Numbered from the stretch's first letter, positions 33,658-46,700 are shown. The stretch is DNA of 64,000 nucleotides from Crotophaga sulcirostris (GCA_013397455.1 VYZB01000747.1:1-64000), one strand, 5' to 3'. Made by a program: numbers and translations. Notes: generated by a model from the sequence alone, not told the origin.

Positions 33658-34310
33658 ACTGTGCCCAGGTGATGTCAAGATGGGCTGCAGGATGGCCTCT
33701 GTGAGGAGCATCCAGGGCTACCCCTTGCTGGATACAGACAGTTCCAGCTGGTTCCAGTGACCCCACCTCAGGGCATTGTTGAGTCCCACAGCCATGATGG
33801 AGGCGTCTCATGAAGACTCTGTGAAAGGAAGGGCAAAACACTGCCCAGCAGTGAAGGGTGAGTGGAACAGTGTGAGAAAGAGCCCTATGACCACTGAGGG
33901 GGAGGAGTTCTTCAGGTACCCAAGCAGGGACTCTCCTGCAGCCCCTGGAGGAGACCATGGAGGAGCAGGAAGTCTTCCTTCAGTCCACGGTGGATTACAC
34001 ACTGAGGCAGTTGGATATATCATGAGGGAACTGCAGACTACAGACAGCCTACACTGAAAGGAGTTTATCCTAGGGACTGCAGTCCATGAAGATGACTCAC
34101 ATTGGAGCAGGGGAAGGAGAAGCAGAGAGGAGCTATCACAGACTGATCGCAACCCCACATTTCCCATCCCCCTGCACTGCTCAGGGGTGGGGAGGTAGGG
34201 GATTTTGTAATGAAGAAGTGAAGTTGAGCCTGGGAAAATGGAGAAAGAAAGTGTTGTTATAATTTGTCTGATTCTCACCACCTAAATCTCTTTTAATTGG
34301 CAATAAAAAA
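33658..34310 (+). mobile_element. Avian ERVL-type LTR, U3 part up to AATAAA (copy 1)
   Basis: This GC-richer segment reads in parallel with 41075-41690. Shared landmarks in the same order are GGCCTCTGTGAGGAGC against TGACTTCTGTGAGAAG, a GGGGGAGGAGTTCTTCAGGT against GGGGTGAGGAGGTTCTCCAGGT pair, CCTGCAGCCCCTGGAGGAGACCATGG against CCTAAAACCTGTGGTGAAGACCATG, GACTGATCGCAACCCC against GAACTGATCACAACCC, CATCCCCCTGCA against CATCCCCTTGCA, and TTGGCAATAAA against TTGGTAATAAA. I recognise the pattern as a very common LTR-associated repeat of bird genomes. The copy stops just after AATAAA (34302-34307), which is followed by A-rich sequence. Overlapping open frames on both strands here are a by-product of the GC content. 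Confidence 0.65.
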
Positions 34311-37300
34311 AAATATAGAAAACTCAAGAGTCTAAGAAAATCACCGACTCAAATTGTTCACTCCGAAATGAATGTTGTAGACACCTCTGGTATAAACATA
34401 GTGTAATCTCAGATGATGAATGAGTGAATCTGGGTATTAACAATACTGTGGGGCATGCTAGGGAGTGCAGTACAGAGTACAGACTAGTAAGTCTTAAAAT
34501 AATTAGAGTGATTGCATTTGCCGTTTAGCAGCAGCTTGGTATTTACCTTGCTGGATGCAACCTGGCTCCTGCAGGATCATGTCAATGTTCATGATGCATA
34601 TTCTCTTGTGTTTGCTTCCAAGAGTCTCTCTTATAGGACACACTACATCAAGGCATCCAGTTTGATGGATACAGTGTGAAGCCCAAAATATACCATCTCA
34701 GTTGAGAGTATCTAGAAAACATAGGGAAGAAACAAGCTGTCTAGAGGTAGCTAAGAGGCTTCCACATCCTTGCTTCGGTATGCAGCTGGGAAGTGACAGT
34801 ATTGCTCTGTTGGTCCTTGAAAAAAAAGTGCATTCACTTACCAACATGCCTGAGCTAAAAAATCCTGCAGGATTAGAGTGATTTCAGAGTAAATTTTGAC
34901 TGCAGCTCATCATGGATAAACCATCCTAATATGAGTGAAGGCTCTTTACAAATAAGTTGTGACTTTCATTTCTTTCTATTTAAATTTGGATCTTATCATT
35001 ATGTTAAGGAATAAACACCAACTCTCCAAACTACACTATAGTCACTATAGTTTCTTTACCTTAGTAGTGAATAATGTCTCAGTGACACTCCCGATGCTGC
35101 TGGAGGCAGACACAACAAATGCTGTGTGAAATTAAGACATAGAGTGAGACAGACAGAGTGCCTGAGTGAGAAGAGATGAGAATGTGGGTGGGAATGATAT
35201 AAAAGGTGGGAATACAGTAAAATGAAAAATGGGAAGGAAAATGTGCCATGTCAACTTTGTGAAATGCATGTGTTTGAAGAACAGTTGTCTTTCTCTGAAT
35301 CAAAGGCTAAGATTAAACAGTTGATTCTTAACTATTTCTCCCCCTCAAATAAACTATGCCATGGTTATCTATGTGTTTAGAGCCAGTTTCTCTGCTTAAT
35401 TTAAAAAAAAAAAAAACAATAAAGCTTTGATACTGTGTATTAAAACATCCATGAAGGGTTTTATTTCATATGAATACTAGGCTGTATGAGGTTTAAAAAA
35501 CCCAAAAAACAGATGGAGAGCTTGCAAATCTTTTTAATAGGAGGTATGGATCTAATGATCAATTGAGTTGTATTAGGCCTCAGAAACTTTCTGTCTTCCT
35601 CATAAATCTAAATAGCTAACAATATGGATAGAGTTGTATCTCATCTAAATCATTGGAGCACCATGACTGCAAACTGATTAGCCATATGTAGTGGACCAAA
35701 CTTTTAAAGGCATCATTTTCCTTAGCACAAGTAAGCCGGGAGATGGTATTAATGGTACTGATAGTAGAGTTCAAGAATCTTCATATACTGTATTGTTTTC
35801 TCCTTTTTATCACATTTGAGATGCAAGCTTGTCTTTGGTCTGTTGACAGTAAATTCATTTAGAAAGGCATTAAAGGCTAAAAACAACTAGAAAAACACAA
35901 ATCTACATATGATTGATAAAATAAGTCCTAATTCTGATGAACATTATTTCTGCAGTTTGTGAATAAATCAATTCAGCTTCTTAACAGTCTCTAACTGAAG
36001 TAACTTGGAAGCTAGTCCAGAATTTGACATTTGATTTTAAGCTGAAGTGCAGAAAATAGACTCTGTGTGACAGTCACTGACAATTCATCTAAGAGATTAA
36101 ACATTATCAACTGTCTAGCAACATTTCAGATATTCATTTATTTGTGAAAAGGCATCATACATCCTATAATAAGGTTTTAAAACAGTTTCTGAACAAATAA
36201 AATTAAGAAGAGACTTATTCATTACACAAAGTATAAGCTAAACAATGTACCCAGTTAGATTATAGGTACAAAGACATTACTATCACCATTTTTAGAAACA
36301 GAAAAACTAAATGTTAATGTTTACACAAACTTGTTTTGTTTGATCAGTAATTGGTCAATTTCCCTTGTGTAGTGGTCATCTAAATTTTTAATGATGTGTA
36401 ACTTTGAATATTTTTTTTTTTTAAATAACACGGATAATAATAATTTCTACTATATAATTACAGCTATTAAAACCACAATCTGTTACAGAACAAATCAAGA
36501 GCTTCAGTTTTCTGTTTCCTACTTCCTTGTGTACAAATGTGTAGGATGACTTCCAAAATTATCATATTCATGCTTGATGCCTAAAAACTGTGTGCTTTGA
36601 ATATCTTTGATAAGCCCATGCATTTGTCACACAGAGAATAAGTGAAGACAACCTATGTCCCTTCTGAAAACATAATTAAAAGAATAGAATTCCACCATAT
36701 TACCATGGTGACCCTGTCAGAAATATTTTCCAAGAAACCTTAATCTGACCCATTTCTTGTTCTAAAGGAATGACTTGAGGTTGATAGAGTTTGCAGCATC
36801 AGAATGAGCATCCTAAAAAGGAATAAAAGTAGAATAAATTACCTTTGTTGATAAAACCAAAATTCTCCTGAATATCTCAACATCCATGGGATTTACACCC
36901 GACTTTTGGAATACCTTCAATCTTTTCAGGTCTCAATGCCAGCCTGACATAATAGATACTTATTTTAATGAGTGTCATTGCAATACAGCAAATTAAAATA
37001 ATTTAAATAAAACAATGATAGTGGGGAAATTTAGATCTAGAACAAAAATAGATTTCTTCAAGCTACACTGTTTATATCACAACACTTTAAAGAATAATAA
37101 AGCAAAGAAAATAACAGGACTCTGAAGAACCATGTTTTCTCTTGTCTCAGGAAACTGAACAGGAAGAAGATGGATCTCTTGCTTAATTTTAATAATCTGA
37201 AAGTTTGCTGACTGTAGTTAGTACTGCAAAAGTCAAATTCAGAATTAAAATCATCTTAGCTAACGTGAGAATTTATTTTAAAATGAGATGATGACCTTGT

Positions 37301-38409
37301 GTTTGTGGTAATAATCACAGAAGTAATGTGGTCAACCAGCTTCAGCTGAAAACAGGTACATGATCTATCCCTATTTTAATCTACCAACCTAATCTAAGCC
37401 TAAATTCCCTGAAATGAAGTCTTCACAAACCATAACAAACAGACTTGTCTGAGGCAAACACAGTCTGAAGTCTCCTAGGGCACATAAGGAGAAGAAGGGT
37501 CTCACATGATATTAGAGTTTTACAGCAGACTGTGCAAACTCAAGGTTCAAGAATAAGGAATGGAAATTAAAAGTATGTGCCAACTTTCTGTAAATTCCAT
37601 TGCATTAATCTGTTTATGGTTTGATGGGTGCAAGAATTGGCTTATGACACTTGGGATATTGGGAACCAGTTTTTTTCTAAAACTCGTCTCTTAAAAAGAC
37701 TCAAGAAATCTGTATGTAAATCTACAGATAAATGAAGACATTATTTTCTTATATTACCATATGATAATATAAAAATAAAGCTCAAATATGGTATTATGAT
37801 GTACAGTTTTACATTAGTGAACTTGATTAATAAGATCTGACAGCTATGTTCTATATGATAGTTTCCAATCTCATGAATTTTAGAGCTGTCAGTTACAGGA
37901 GAAAAAAAAGAAAAACAGAACTTCAACTTAACAAAGTATCTCTAATTTTCACATTTTTCTATATGGAATACACATATACAATAGGATTGGCAGTTACTAA
38001 GTAAAATGCATTCTGTAATATACAAGACTGTATTTAAGACATATATTTAAAAATATAGGCTTTCTTCACAGCAGAAAGCATCTCCTCTTCTTGGCATGTA
38101 GGTATGTTAATACATTATTGAAAAATCAATACAGACTGTTTTGATTCCATAAATAATAAAATGTACTGATTCAAAATTCCATCTTTTTACTTACAATCTT
38201 CATCTGACATAATTTTAGGTAATACAAAACCTCTACATACTACTTGCTTGTTAATATTACTTTAATTTCCAAAAATGAGGAAGAAAATAAAAGAATATTT
38301 GGGTAGTTCTCCTGCTCCTGCAGCATAATGCGCATCACACCTGCTGCGCACGTGGCTGACACACTGGCCGGAGTGTAGGAGGAAGTAGTTTGGTACTGCT
38401 GCCAAGTAG
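34311..38409. other. AT-rich DNA without recognisable genes
   Basis: Nothing classifiable is seen. An A-run at about 35402-35415 and many short A/T runs are present. The open frame 35079-35303 (minus) is featureless. Confidence 0.5.
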
Positions 38410-38489
38410 AAACAAGGTGCTGGGCCAGATAAAACAAGGTGGAGGGACAGGTTTGACCTCCAGGCTGTGAATTTGACATCACTGCCCTA
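38410..38489. mobile_element. Possible hAT-type DNA transposon end
   Basis: CTGGGCCAGATAAAACAAGG, GGTTTGACCTCCAGGCTGTG and AATTTGACATCACTGCCCT resemble the GGGCCGGATTTGGCC...GTGAGTTTGACACCCCTG end of hAT-like elements, whose terminal inverted repeat begins CAGGGGTGTCAAACTC. Only one end is found. The assignment is from memory of the pattern. Confidence 0.35.
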
Positions 38490-39309
38490 ATCCCTAACTC
38501 CCAAATCCAACCAAACAAAAATCCCACACCCACAATGTTTGTTGTTGGATAACTGAATTGTAGAAAAGAGTTTGGTTATTGACAGACCCTAAAGTAACAG
38601 GAAAGGTCTTGCCTTCATGAAATCATTGTGAGGAAAAACAACGTTTTGCCACTCACTTCCAATTACAGATGGTACCTGCTCACTGTCTCTGTGACCTCTT
38701 GGACTCTTCTTGACAGTGATGCAAAAACATGCTACGTTCTTCTGCCACACAATATGCCTCTGCTAATACTGACACCAAGAAATGTAAGTTGGTGTATTTA
38801 TGTTTTAACCGTTGATATATTGTGGTTTTGTTCTCAGCACTGTAAAATATAAAAAAATTTCCCAAGACCAACAGGAATACAAGACTGTAAAATTAAAATG
38901 AGGGACATCTTTATATTGTAAAGACTGATTTTTATTATCTAATTGTCTAACATAGTATCTTTGATCACAATGTAGCATGTAAATAATACCTTTTAAAGCT
39001 TGTCAACCCTCTCAGAATTAAACATCCAGTCAACTAAAAGTTGACAAAACCTCCAAATCAAGTTTACTTTTCCTAATGAAAATATAACAGAGTTTCTGTT
39101 AGTCAGTCTGCATCATTTTAAAGGAAGTATATATCTCCAGAAAAGAATATTTGAAAACATTTTTGAAACTCTTGTTAACCCAACCAACACTCAGTTAGCT
39201 ACTTTCACTATTTCCAGATTACGCTGCTATGAAAATTCCAGTCTCATTTGAATGGACTATGGTTTAATGGAACTATGAAATCTAATTTTCTGAATCCTTA
39301 TGCAACATT
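38490..39309. other. AT-rich DNA without recognisable genes
   Basis: No element or gene is recognised. The two opposing open frames at 38628-38871 are of random composition. Confidence 0.45.
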
Positions 39310-39870
39310 ACCAGTCTTGGGGAAGAATGGCTGGAAAGCTGCCTGGTGGAAAAGGACCTGTGATGTTGGTCGATAGTCAGCTGAATATGAGCTAGCAGTG
39401 TGCCCAGGAGGCCAAGAAGGCCAATAGCATCCTGGTTTGTATCAGAAGCAGTGGGGCCAGCAGGACTGAGGAGTGGCTGACCCTCTGTACTCAGTGTTAG
39501 CAAGGCCACACTTCTAATATGGTGTGCAATTTTCAGTCCCTCACTGCAAGAAAGACTTCAAGAATCTGTAGAAGAGACAATGAGACAATGTCCAGAGAAG
39601 GACAGTGAGGCTGGTCTAGAGCACAAGTCTTAAAAGAAACATCTGAGGGAGATGGAGTTGTTTTGTCTGTAGAAGAGAAAGCTGAGAAGAGACCTTTTTG
39701 CCCTCTAAAAACTGAAAAGAGGTTGTAGTGAGGTGGCTGTTGATCTCTTCTCCTAAGTAACAAGTGATAGGACAAGAGGAAACGGACTCAGCTTGTGTTG
39801 GGGGAGTTTTAGGGTAAACACTAGGAAATATTACTTCATGGAAAGGGTTGTCAAGTACTAGAACAGGTTT
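39310..39870 (+). mobile_element. CR1 LINE, old diverged 3' copy
   Basis: Despite many changes, landmarks follow the plus-strand CR1 copies at 30020 and 58517. GGAAAGCTGCCTGGTGGAAA with GACCTGTGATGTTGGTCGAT corresponds to the [17 protein letters not shown] region. GCCAAGAAGGCCAATAGCAT matches GCCAAGAGGGCCAACCATGT. GTGATAGGACAAGAGGAAAC, TATTACTTCATGGAAAGGGT and TGTCAAGTACTAGAACAGG match the copy at 58660-58765. The terminal ATTCTATG tail is missing. No frame reads through. Confidence 0.75.
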
Positions 39871-40679
39871 TTAACCACAGAAAGAGATTTTTTTAAAATA
39901 TAGATTGGTAGGTGCAAACCAAAAAAAAAGTCTTCTATAAAACTTTTCTGAAGACAAATACATAGTAATCATTAACAGAGACATAAAATATAACTAAATC
40001 TTAAATAAAGTTTGAGGGAAAGAGCATATCTGTCTCCAGAATTAATTCTACACCGAGATAGGAAAAAAATCTGCTATAAAAATATATTATTAGTTCTGCT
40101 AGGTACTTTTCAGTATAAATCTTTATGAGTTAATATTCAACAAAACTTCTCTGCATCAAAATATGATGTTTGGGTGGTCAGAAAACATTCATTCAGGCAG
40201 CATCAAGGATTTCTTGTATTCCACACAGATGAAAGTCTTGTACTAAGCACAGACAGGCAAATCTTTTGTTCTACTTCTAGAGCTGTCTGTACTAGTTTTA
40301 GTGATCTATAGTAACAGTCCCTTGTTATTACCAAAACGTGTCACAATCAGAAAATAGAACTAGCATCATAGGAATGAAATGTATAATTATTAACATTAAC
40401 ATAAAGATATATTATTATGTTTGAAATTTAAACATACATCTATAAATATTTAACGATCCTGACAAATGTAGTTGAAATGTTGTCTTCTTATTTTGGAGGC
40501 ATTTTTGTGCTTTTTTCAGTTGTTGACAAGATGAGGAATTAAGTAACAAATATTCATTAAAAATATCTATTATAACTCTAATATCACTCTGACACCAGAA
40601 ATTTTTGTTATGTCTAGAAATAACATTAAAAAATAGGTTCAACTTAAGCAATTACCAAAAATGTATGGAGGTCTCCCTT
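39871..40679. other. AT-rich DNA without recognisable genes
   Basis: No element or gene is recognised. Confidence 0.45.
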
Positions 40680-41045
40680 TAGAAGGGGAAGAGGTGAGGT
40701 GATGCTGTGAGGTACCTTCCACGTGGTCCTCGATGCTAGGAAGATCTTTCTAAATATTACTGCCTTGCAGAAAAACACACAAGATCCCTCCTCCCATGGG
40801 CATAAGACAGAGGCATCTTTGAAACAGCAGGTTTACTGCTCTTGAAAACTGAAGGACTCAAGCACCAACAAGGATCAGCCTCAATCTCATGTTTTGCTAC
40901 CCCTTATATTCCTACTCCCTCCCTCCTGAGGTCCACTATCTTGTAATCACCTACAACGTTTCCAGTTTCTCCCATATCTCATGTTGCTATCTCATTGGTG
41001 TAGTCACTGGTCAAGGCTGGCCAGCTGCTGCATATGCATTAATTC
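40680..41045 (-). mobile_element. Candidate LTR on the minus strand (promoter-like signals)
   Basis: On the minus strand there is an ATTGG/CCAAT box (40994-40998), a TATA-like ATATAAGG (about 40902-40908) some 86 bases downstream, and AGTAAA, a weak polyadenylation variant, at 40832-40837 another 65 bases on. CCTGCTGTTTC follows the AGTAAA. This spacing fits an LTR with U3, R and U5. Base composition differs from the flanks. Edges are not defined and I see no target duplication, so this is a candidate only. Confidence 0.35.
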
Positions 41046-41074
41046 TCATTGCTCATTGTAATATGTTTCCAGTT

Positions 41075-41690
41075 TGTGTGGCAAGGTTTTGGTAGTGGGG
41101 GGGCTACAGGGATGACTTCTGTGAGAAGATGCTAGAAGTTTCCCTCATGTCTGATAGAGCCAAGGCCAACTAGCTCCAAGTTGGACCTGCCGTTGGCCAA
41201 GGCTACATTAACCAGTGAGGATGGTATCACCTCTATGATAAAACGTTTAAGAAGTGGGGAAAAAATGCTGTGCAATAGCATCTGGGAGAAAGGACTGAGA
41301 ATATGTGAGAGAAGCAATCCTGCAGACACCAAGGTGTGAAGAAGGGGGGTGAGGAGGTTCTCCAGGTGCTGTAGCAGAGATTCCCCTAAAACCTGTGGTG
41401 AAGACCATGATGAGGCATGGAGAGGGGTCACATTGGAGTTTATGGAGGACTCTCTGCCACAGGAGGGTCCCAATGCTGGAACAGGTGAAATGTGTGAGCA
41501 AGAAGTGACAGAAACGTGTGATGAACTGATCACAACCCCCATTTCTCATCCCCTTGCACCACCTGGGGGGAGGAGATACAGAAATTTTGAGCGAACTCGA
41601 GCCCAGGAAGAAGGAAAAAGTGAGAGGAAGGTGTATTAAGATTTAGTTTTTATTTCTCATTACTCTACTCTGCTTTGATTGGTAATAAAT
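41075..41690 (+). mobile_element. Avian ERVL-type LTR, U3 part up to AATAAA (copy 2)
   Basis: The start TGTGTGGCAAGGTTTTGGTA at 41075 is intact, followed by GGGCTACAGGGATGACTTCTG. The element then follows copy 1 to CTTTGATTGGTAATAAA (AATAAA at 41684-41689). A TATA-like GATAAAACGTTTAAG occurs at about 41239-41253. Sequence after AATAAA does not resemble the rest of an LTR, so U5 is missing or unrecognisable. Plus-strand (41349-41639) and minus-strand open frames here have no retroviral motif. Confidence 0.68.
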
Positions 41691-43269
41691 TAAATTAGTA
41701 TGCTTGCATACTCAAATTTCCACCTGTAGAAGAAAGTAACATAGTGGAAGTTCACTATAGCAACTTATGCTGAGGACCAGTTGTGTGACTCACTTAGCCC
41801 TACCCTGAGTGAGAGAAGTGGAACCTCTGAGTTTTCTGTGTTACTTCTCTCCTACCTTCCACACTTCTTCTCTCCAGGATGCCGAACATATTACTCTGCT
41901 ACATGTATGTTTTTGGCATGTAGGATCAGGGGTGCGGACAAACTTGCATTAATACTTTATGGAGTATTATCACAATATACAGTCTCTTCACATTGTTGAC
42001 ATGTTATATAGATGCTTCTGAACATGGATATAGTACTAGCAGCATTCAGCCTGAAGTTCAATGAAGTCAAGGCAAATAATTTGCTGTAAATGTGCTTCAA
42101 ATTCAGCTCAGTTTGTAATCTGAACTTACTATCTCTAAACATTGGACTTGGTTCTAAAAAGACATATGCATTCAATAACATTTGAACTAGTGAGTAAAGT
42201 CAAGGACATGTGTTGTTTTTCTTATCTAGGGTTGTGTAAAAACTATGCTTTAGAAGTGTCGTTAAAAATGCATAATAAAAATGCAGTTGTTGGTCCGGAT
42301 TAGACATCCATACTTAAAGGAACATAAAGAAACAGCTATCTGATAAATTATTTAGGCAACCATTCCCATTTTTATAGCAGTTCTTCAATATAATTTAGAA
42401 GTCCCAAGTTACAAAAACTTAAATCCAGCTCAGTATTAATTTCAGCTGATAAGCTTCTTTCGACCTTCAGTAAATTAAAACTGTAAATTGTGGCTCCACA
42501 GCTACATACTGTATTTTACTTTCTAGAATACTCTACATGGTTTTTCTACTCTAAAATAAAAGTCATATATACAATAAATTCTTTTAAGAATCCTTAATTA
42601 TAAAGACATTTTTCTTAATATATTTGAAAACAATATCTGGATTTTCATTGATTAAACAGATTTTGTTATTTTTCATTGTCTCCTGTGGTGTCCTCCTGAT
42701 TGTCCTCCTGATCTCCTGCGATGTTCTTTTCTTCGAAACCATTAAGAATACAAAATATTCTGTGTATGAGAAGATAACAGTAATTTGAGTCTAAAGTATT
42801 ATTTCATATATACGCCAAACTAAAGGACACTAAAATTAAACGTCAACATCCAAAAAGAAGCTATGCATGAATCTGAAGGCAACTGGTGTCTCACCTGATT
42901 GCAGACATACACTACAAACTTTCCATCAGTGTTTCCTCATAATAATAATAGATCTATTTAGCATGTAGGACTTTGAATGCTAAAACAAAAGCTAAGACAT
43001 GGCATTAGTAAACAAATTTTTGAGAGACATAGTGACAAAAATGATGAGAAATGTCAGTGAGAAAAGGAAATGGTAAAATGAGGTAGTGGTTGTAGAACTG
43101 AGGCACTTCTGGAGACCAGGATCCACTTTGCTGCTGTGGAAGTCTCTGCATCCCACTATACAACATAGAAATAAGCATCCCTGCTCAACAATAGTTTGCA
43201 GACAGAAGATGCTCAACCATGAATATTTTATCAGACACATAAGCCCACATGACATAGGTCATAAAGCAT
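41691..43269. other. AT-rich DNA without recognisable genes
   Basis: No element or gene is recognised. There is a short duplication of TGTCCTCCTGAT near 42687-42712. Confidence 0.45.
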
Positions 43270-43740
43270 GAGATGTAATGAAGAAATAAGACTGAGGCTC
43301 TCCTCCTTCCAGTCACAGAGCAGGAGCAATATTGCTGTGCAAGTGCAAACTAACATTTGGTTCTTCACTGCTCAAGCAGAGTGAGCATGCTGGAGGAGCA
43401 GAGGTCCCACAGCCACAAATGGTAGTGTTTGCTATGTGGATTGCAACTCGAAAAACTGCAGCAGGAGAGTGAACACGTCTGGTTTCAAGACTGACAGGTG
43501 GCAATGCAGGAGGCCCAGTCGCCATCCCAATGTGATAAGAATGGGCCAACAGCTTCGCATGTGGTAATGCTGTGGTCTGAAGCATGGTTGAAGCCTACAC
43601 AGACAAGTTGGAGCTGTTTGTCAGAGGCTGTGCTGAAGGCCATGCTGCCCTGCCAGTGCTGTTTGCAGTGCCCAGGCTGGAAAGCTGAAGATATCTATAC
43701 ACCTCATGCCGTCAGCAGAGGCGGTTGATAGGTAGGCACA
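43270..43740 (+). mobile_element. GC-richer retroelement-like patch, unclassified
   Basis: Base composition is clearly richer in GC than the flanks. On the plus strand a reading of about 43438-43470 gives MWIATRKTAAGE. An open frame at 43498-43728 gives PTQTSWSCLSEAVLKAMLPC, then QCCLQCPGWKAEDIYTPHAV and a stop right after SRGG. The C-x-CC-x-x-C cluster and the abrupt ends suggest the amino-terminal part of an ORF1-like or gag-like retroelement protein, similar in style to the patch at 8376-8615 (MVPTRQKALSSELARM). I do not recognise the family. A decayed host pseudogene is possible. Confidence 0.35.
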
Positions 43741-46700
43741 ACTTTTTGCTTTCTGCATTTCATTGTAACAGAAGAATCAGAATGGGAGTTTCCCAAAGGG
43801 GTTTTGATGAGATCACTCTATGATATCTAAAATCTTGAGTTTGTTTATACAAGTGTGAAGAACCTACACACTTTGGCTCTCCATTCATCCTAAAAAAATA
43901 ATTGTTTTATACCTGAGTAAAACATCTTGGACTGAAGAATATTATAACCTATAAAGCTCAAACATGGATGACATGAAAATGTAAATTACATTGTTTATTA
44001 CTTTATCTAGACATGTAAATTTACAGCAATAATAATTTAGTAGTTAATCATCTTGCCATGATTTTAATCTGTTGCTTCTTACTGTCTGAGATTATTTACA
44101 AATTAATTTTCACCCTCCTTATTCCATTAATGCATCTTTTTCTTTTGAAATTTAAAATTAAATGTGCATGGAATAAACATGCATAAGTATTATTGTGAAA
44201 AGAAGACAGAAATTATTATGTATCTGAACACTTTACCTGTGTTGCAGTCAGCATCAGACTGTCTTGATTTTACTCAATCTGCTTCCTGAAGGTCTTTAGT
44301 TAGTTGTGAAAAATTAATAATAGCTAACAAGTTTTTTGTCATGATATAGAAGACCATGAAAAAAATGTCTTCCAAACTAACTTGCCTTTTTTTCTGGACT
44401 TGTTACTATGATATAAAGTGTTACTTCAGATAATCTGTGATAAATCCCTCAGAAGAAACCTGTGAAATTATTCAAGGATACACTCTGTATAACTAGGAAA
44501 TAAACACGGGATTGGAACTCTGACACAAAAAGTTTGAGGGGAAGACAGAGGAATATATTAGAACAAGTAGAAAAGCACCAGTGAATGGAAAATCAAAAAT
44601 TTTACAGAAAACTACTTCACATAGTCTGAAAAAATATAGGAATATATGTTTTATATAGAAAGAAAAGATAAAAAAGGAAGATAAGAGCAAATTTAAGATA
44701 TAAAGGCCATAATTGGAGGACATAAGTTAATCTATCTTCTGATAATTAATGTGAAACAAAATAAATTAAGATCTTGGAAGTAGCCCTTATTTTTTATTTG
44801 AATATAGCCAGTGAATTCAGCTCTGACTTGTTTTGGAGATTAGCTGCAGGCTATATTTGTGCTTTTTATTCTTGCTTGCAATTTATTATTCTATCTGAAC
44901 AATACTCTTTGTTATGTGTTCAGTTTGAACCACGTCAGTAGAACTACATTAATTATTGTGATCAAATTTCTGCAATAGATATTCTGTACAGTTTGTTTTA
45001 AATACTTTTATCGAAGTAGTGAGGACTTTACCACTGAAGTCATTGAATATAACAGATTCAGTCTTTGCTATGTTAATTTACATTTTGCCACGATGCCCTT
45101 GCAGTAATGCTTCATAAACTATATTTGCAATAGGAGTCGTCTTGTATTTCCAGAATTCTCTAACCTTTCTTTTTCTGATATTTAACGCAGTCCCTCAGCC
45201 AACTTCTGTCTGTTCCACTTAACTTGGAAAGTCTTTTTTTTTTCTTTCTAAAGTTACTGAAATTTTGAATGAATCTGAATTGCTACAGATATTTGTTTCA
45301 AAACTTCGACCGCTTTATCCCTAGCTTACATTTAGTTAGCCAAGGGTTGCATTCTTGTACTTCTCCAGGCGAATACAATCATAAACATTGCCCAAAGGCT
45401 TAAAAAGTCTGCTGTAACAAATTTAGATGTGTTATACTGGTTATCCACTTGACTCACCATCTTTAAGGATTTCTGTATGGTTTCTCTGCTTCTTCTTTCT
45501 AACTTCAAGCAATCCATGAAACCACTCTTGACAGCTACCTCTGCATAGACCCTGTTTTGGACCCATCATACAAAACGGACAAGGTAACTCTACTATCACA
45601 TTAGGGATTCAGGGTTTGCCAATATTGTAGCTAATCAAATCCTTGCCTTTTTAATCTGGACTTAAACATATCTTTTGAATCTTGTTGGACCTCATGCATT
45701 TGAAAAAAGGAAAACATGGAGGATAGGGTGAGACTTTCTGTTGCATATGTGTAGCTGCAAGAAATGAAGACATTTACATTTTGAGTGAGAAGAGATGAGA
45801 AACAACAGAACATTCAGAGTGTAGTTTATGTGGAGACATTGCAATGTTTTTTTCTCCTCGGTGTTTATTCTTGTAAATAAAAATCCTGTTCTGGAGATGG
45901 ATCTTCAAAGTCAAGTTTTTTCCCTAAGAAATTGAGCATCATTTATACTTTTCTGCTTTATACAGGAAATAGGGGATTCTTCAGTTTAAGGATAACTTTT
46001 ATCTATCTTTTGCCATGAATTGAAAAGTTTGTTGTCACTACTTTATCCTCCCAAAAGTGAAAAGGACTGCAAAAAAGCCAGATGCTCCAGAAACTCTGCT
46101 AGGGAATTTATTGATGATTTTACTGGGAAAAGGTTTAGAAACATTGGGATAGATGACAGAAAATCGATGTGTGGATGAATTTATGAATGGATTGATGGAA
46201 GGATAGACAGAATCCTACAACAGTCTTAATCTCTTTCGCTTCAGAAAAGCTACAATCAATTTATACAAACTGAAGTTGTGTCCCTAGTTTTTTTATTTTT
46301 TTCTGATTTTTTTTTTCTGAATTCTGTTCTAGTATGTTAGGTTTACTGTGTACATGTTAAGTATAAGTAAATAGAAAACAAGAGATAGAGCCCTAACCAA
46401 GTACAGATGCAGAAATGAAAATCGACTTTAACAGAAGAGATAAAACAAGAGAGTTACAATTTCCACTGCTGCTGCTGCAGGCATCTTAACTGAGAGCTGA
46501 CACTGGGGCAGACACCCCAATGCTATCACAGAGAACATATTGTGAGACAATTTAAAACATCTTTGTACTATTGTTGACTATCTCCTCAATAGTGTCATTA
46601 ACTTTAAAGTTTCAGACTCTGCACACAGCAGTGGTATCATTTACAACTGCTGCTTCTGCTGTTGACTGATGAAATTAAAATGTACTTAAAAGCATCACAG

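Noticed and set aside
33776..34281. Open frames of 93 to 157 codons on both strands
   Set aside because: They overlap an LTR-family repeat that has a second copy at 41.1 kb. The frames are not conserved between the two copies.
41132..41639. 136-codon minus-strand and 96-codon plus-strand frames
   Set aside because: They fall inside the second copy of the same LTR family and carry no retroviral or host motif.
44493..44723. Phe/Leu-rich minus-strand frame as a membrane protein
   Set aside because: The composition follows from A/T-rich sequence on the other strand and there is no supporting context.
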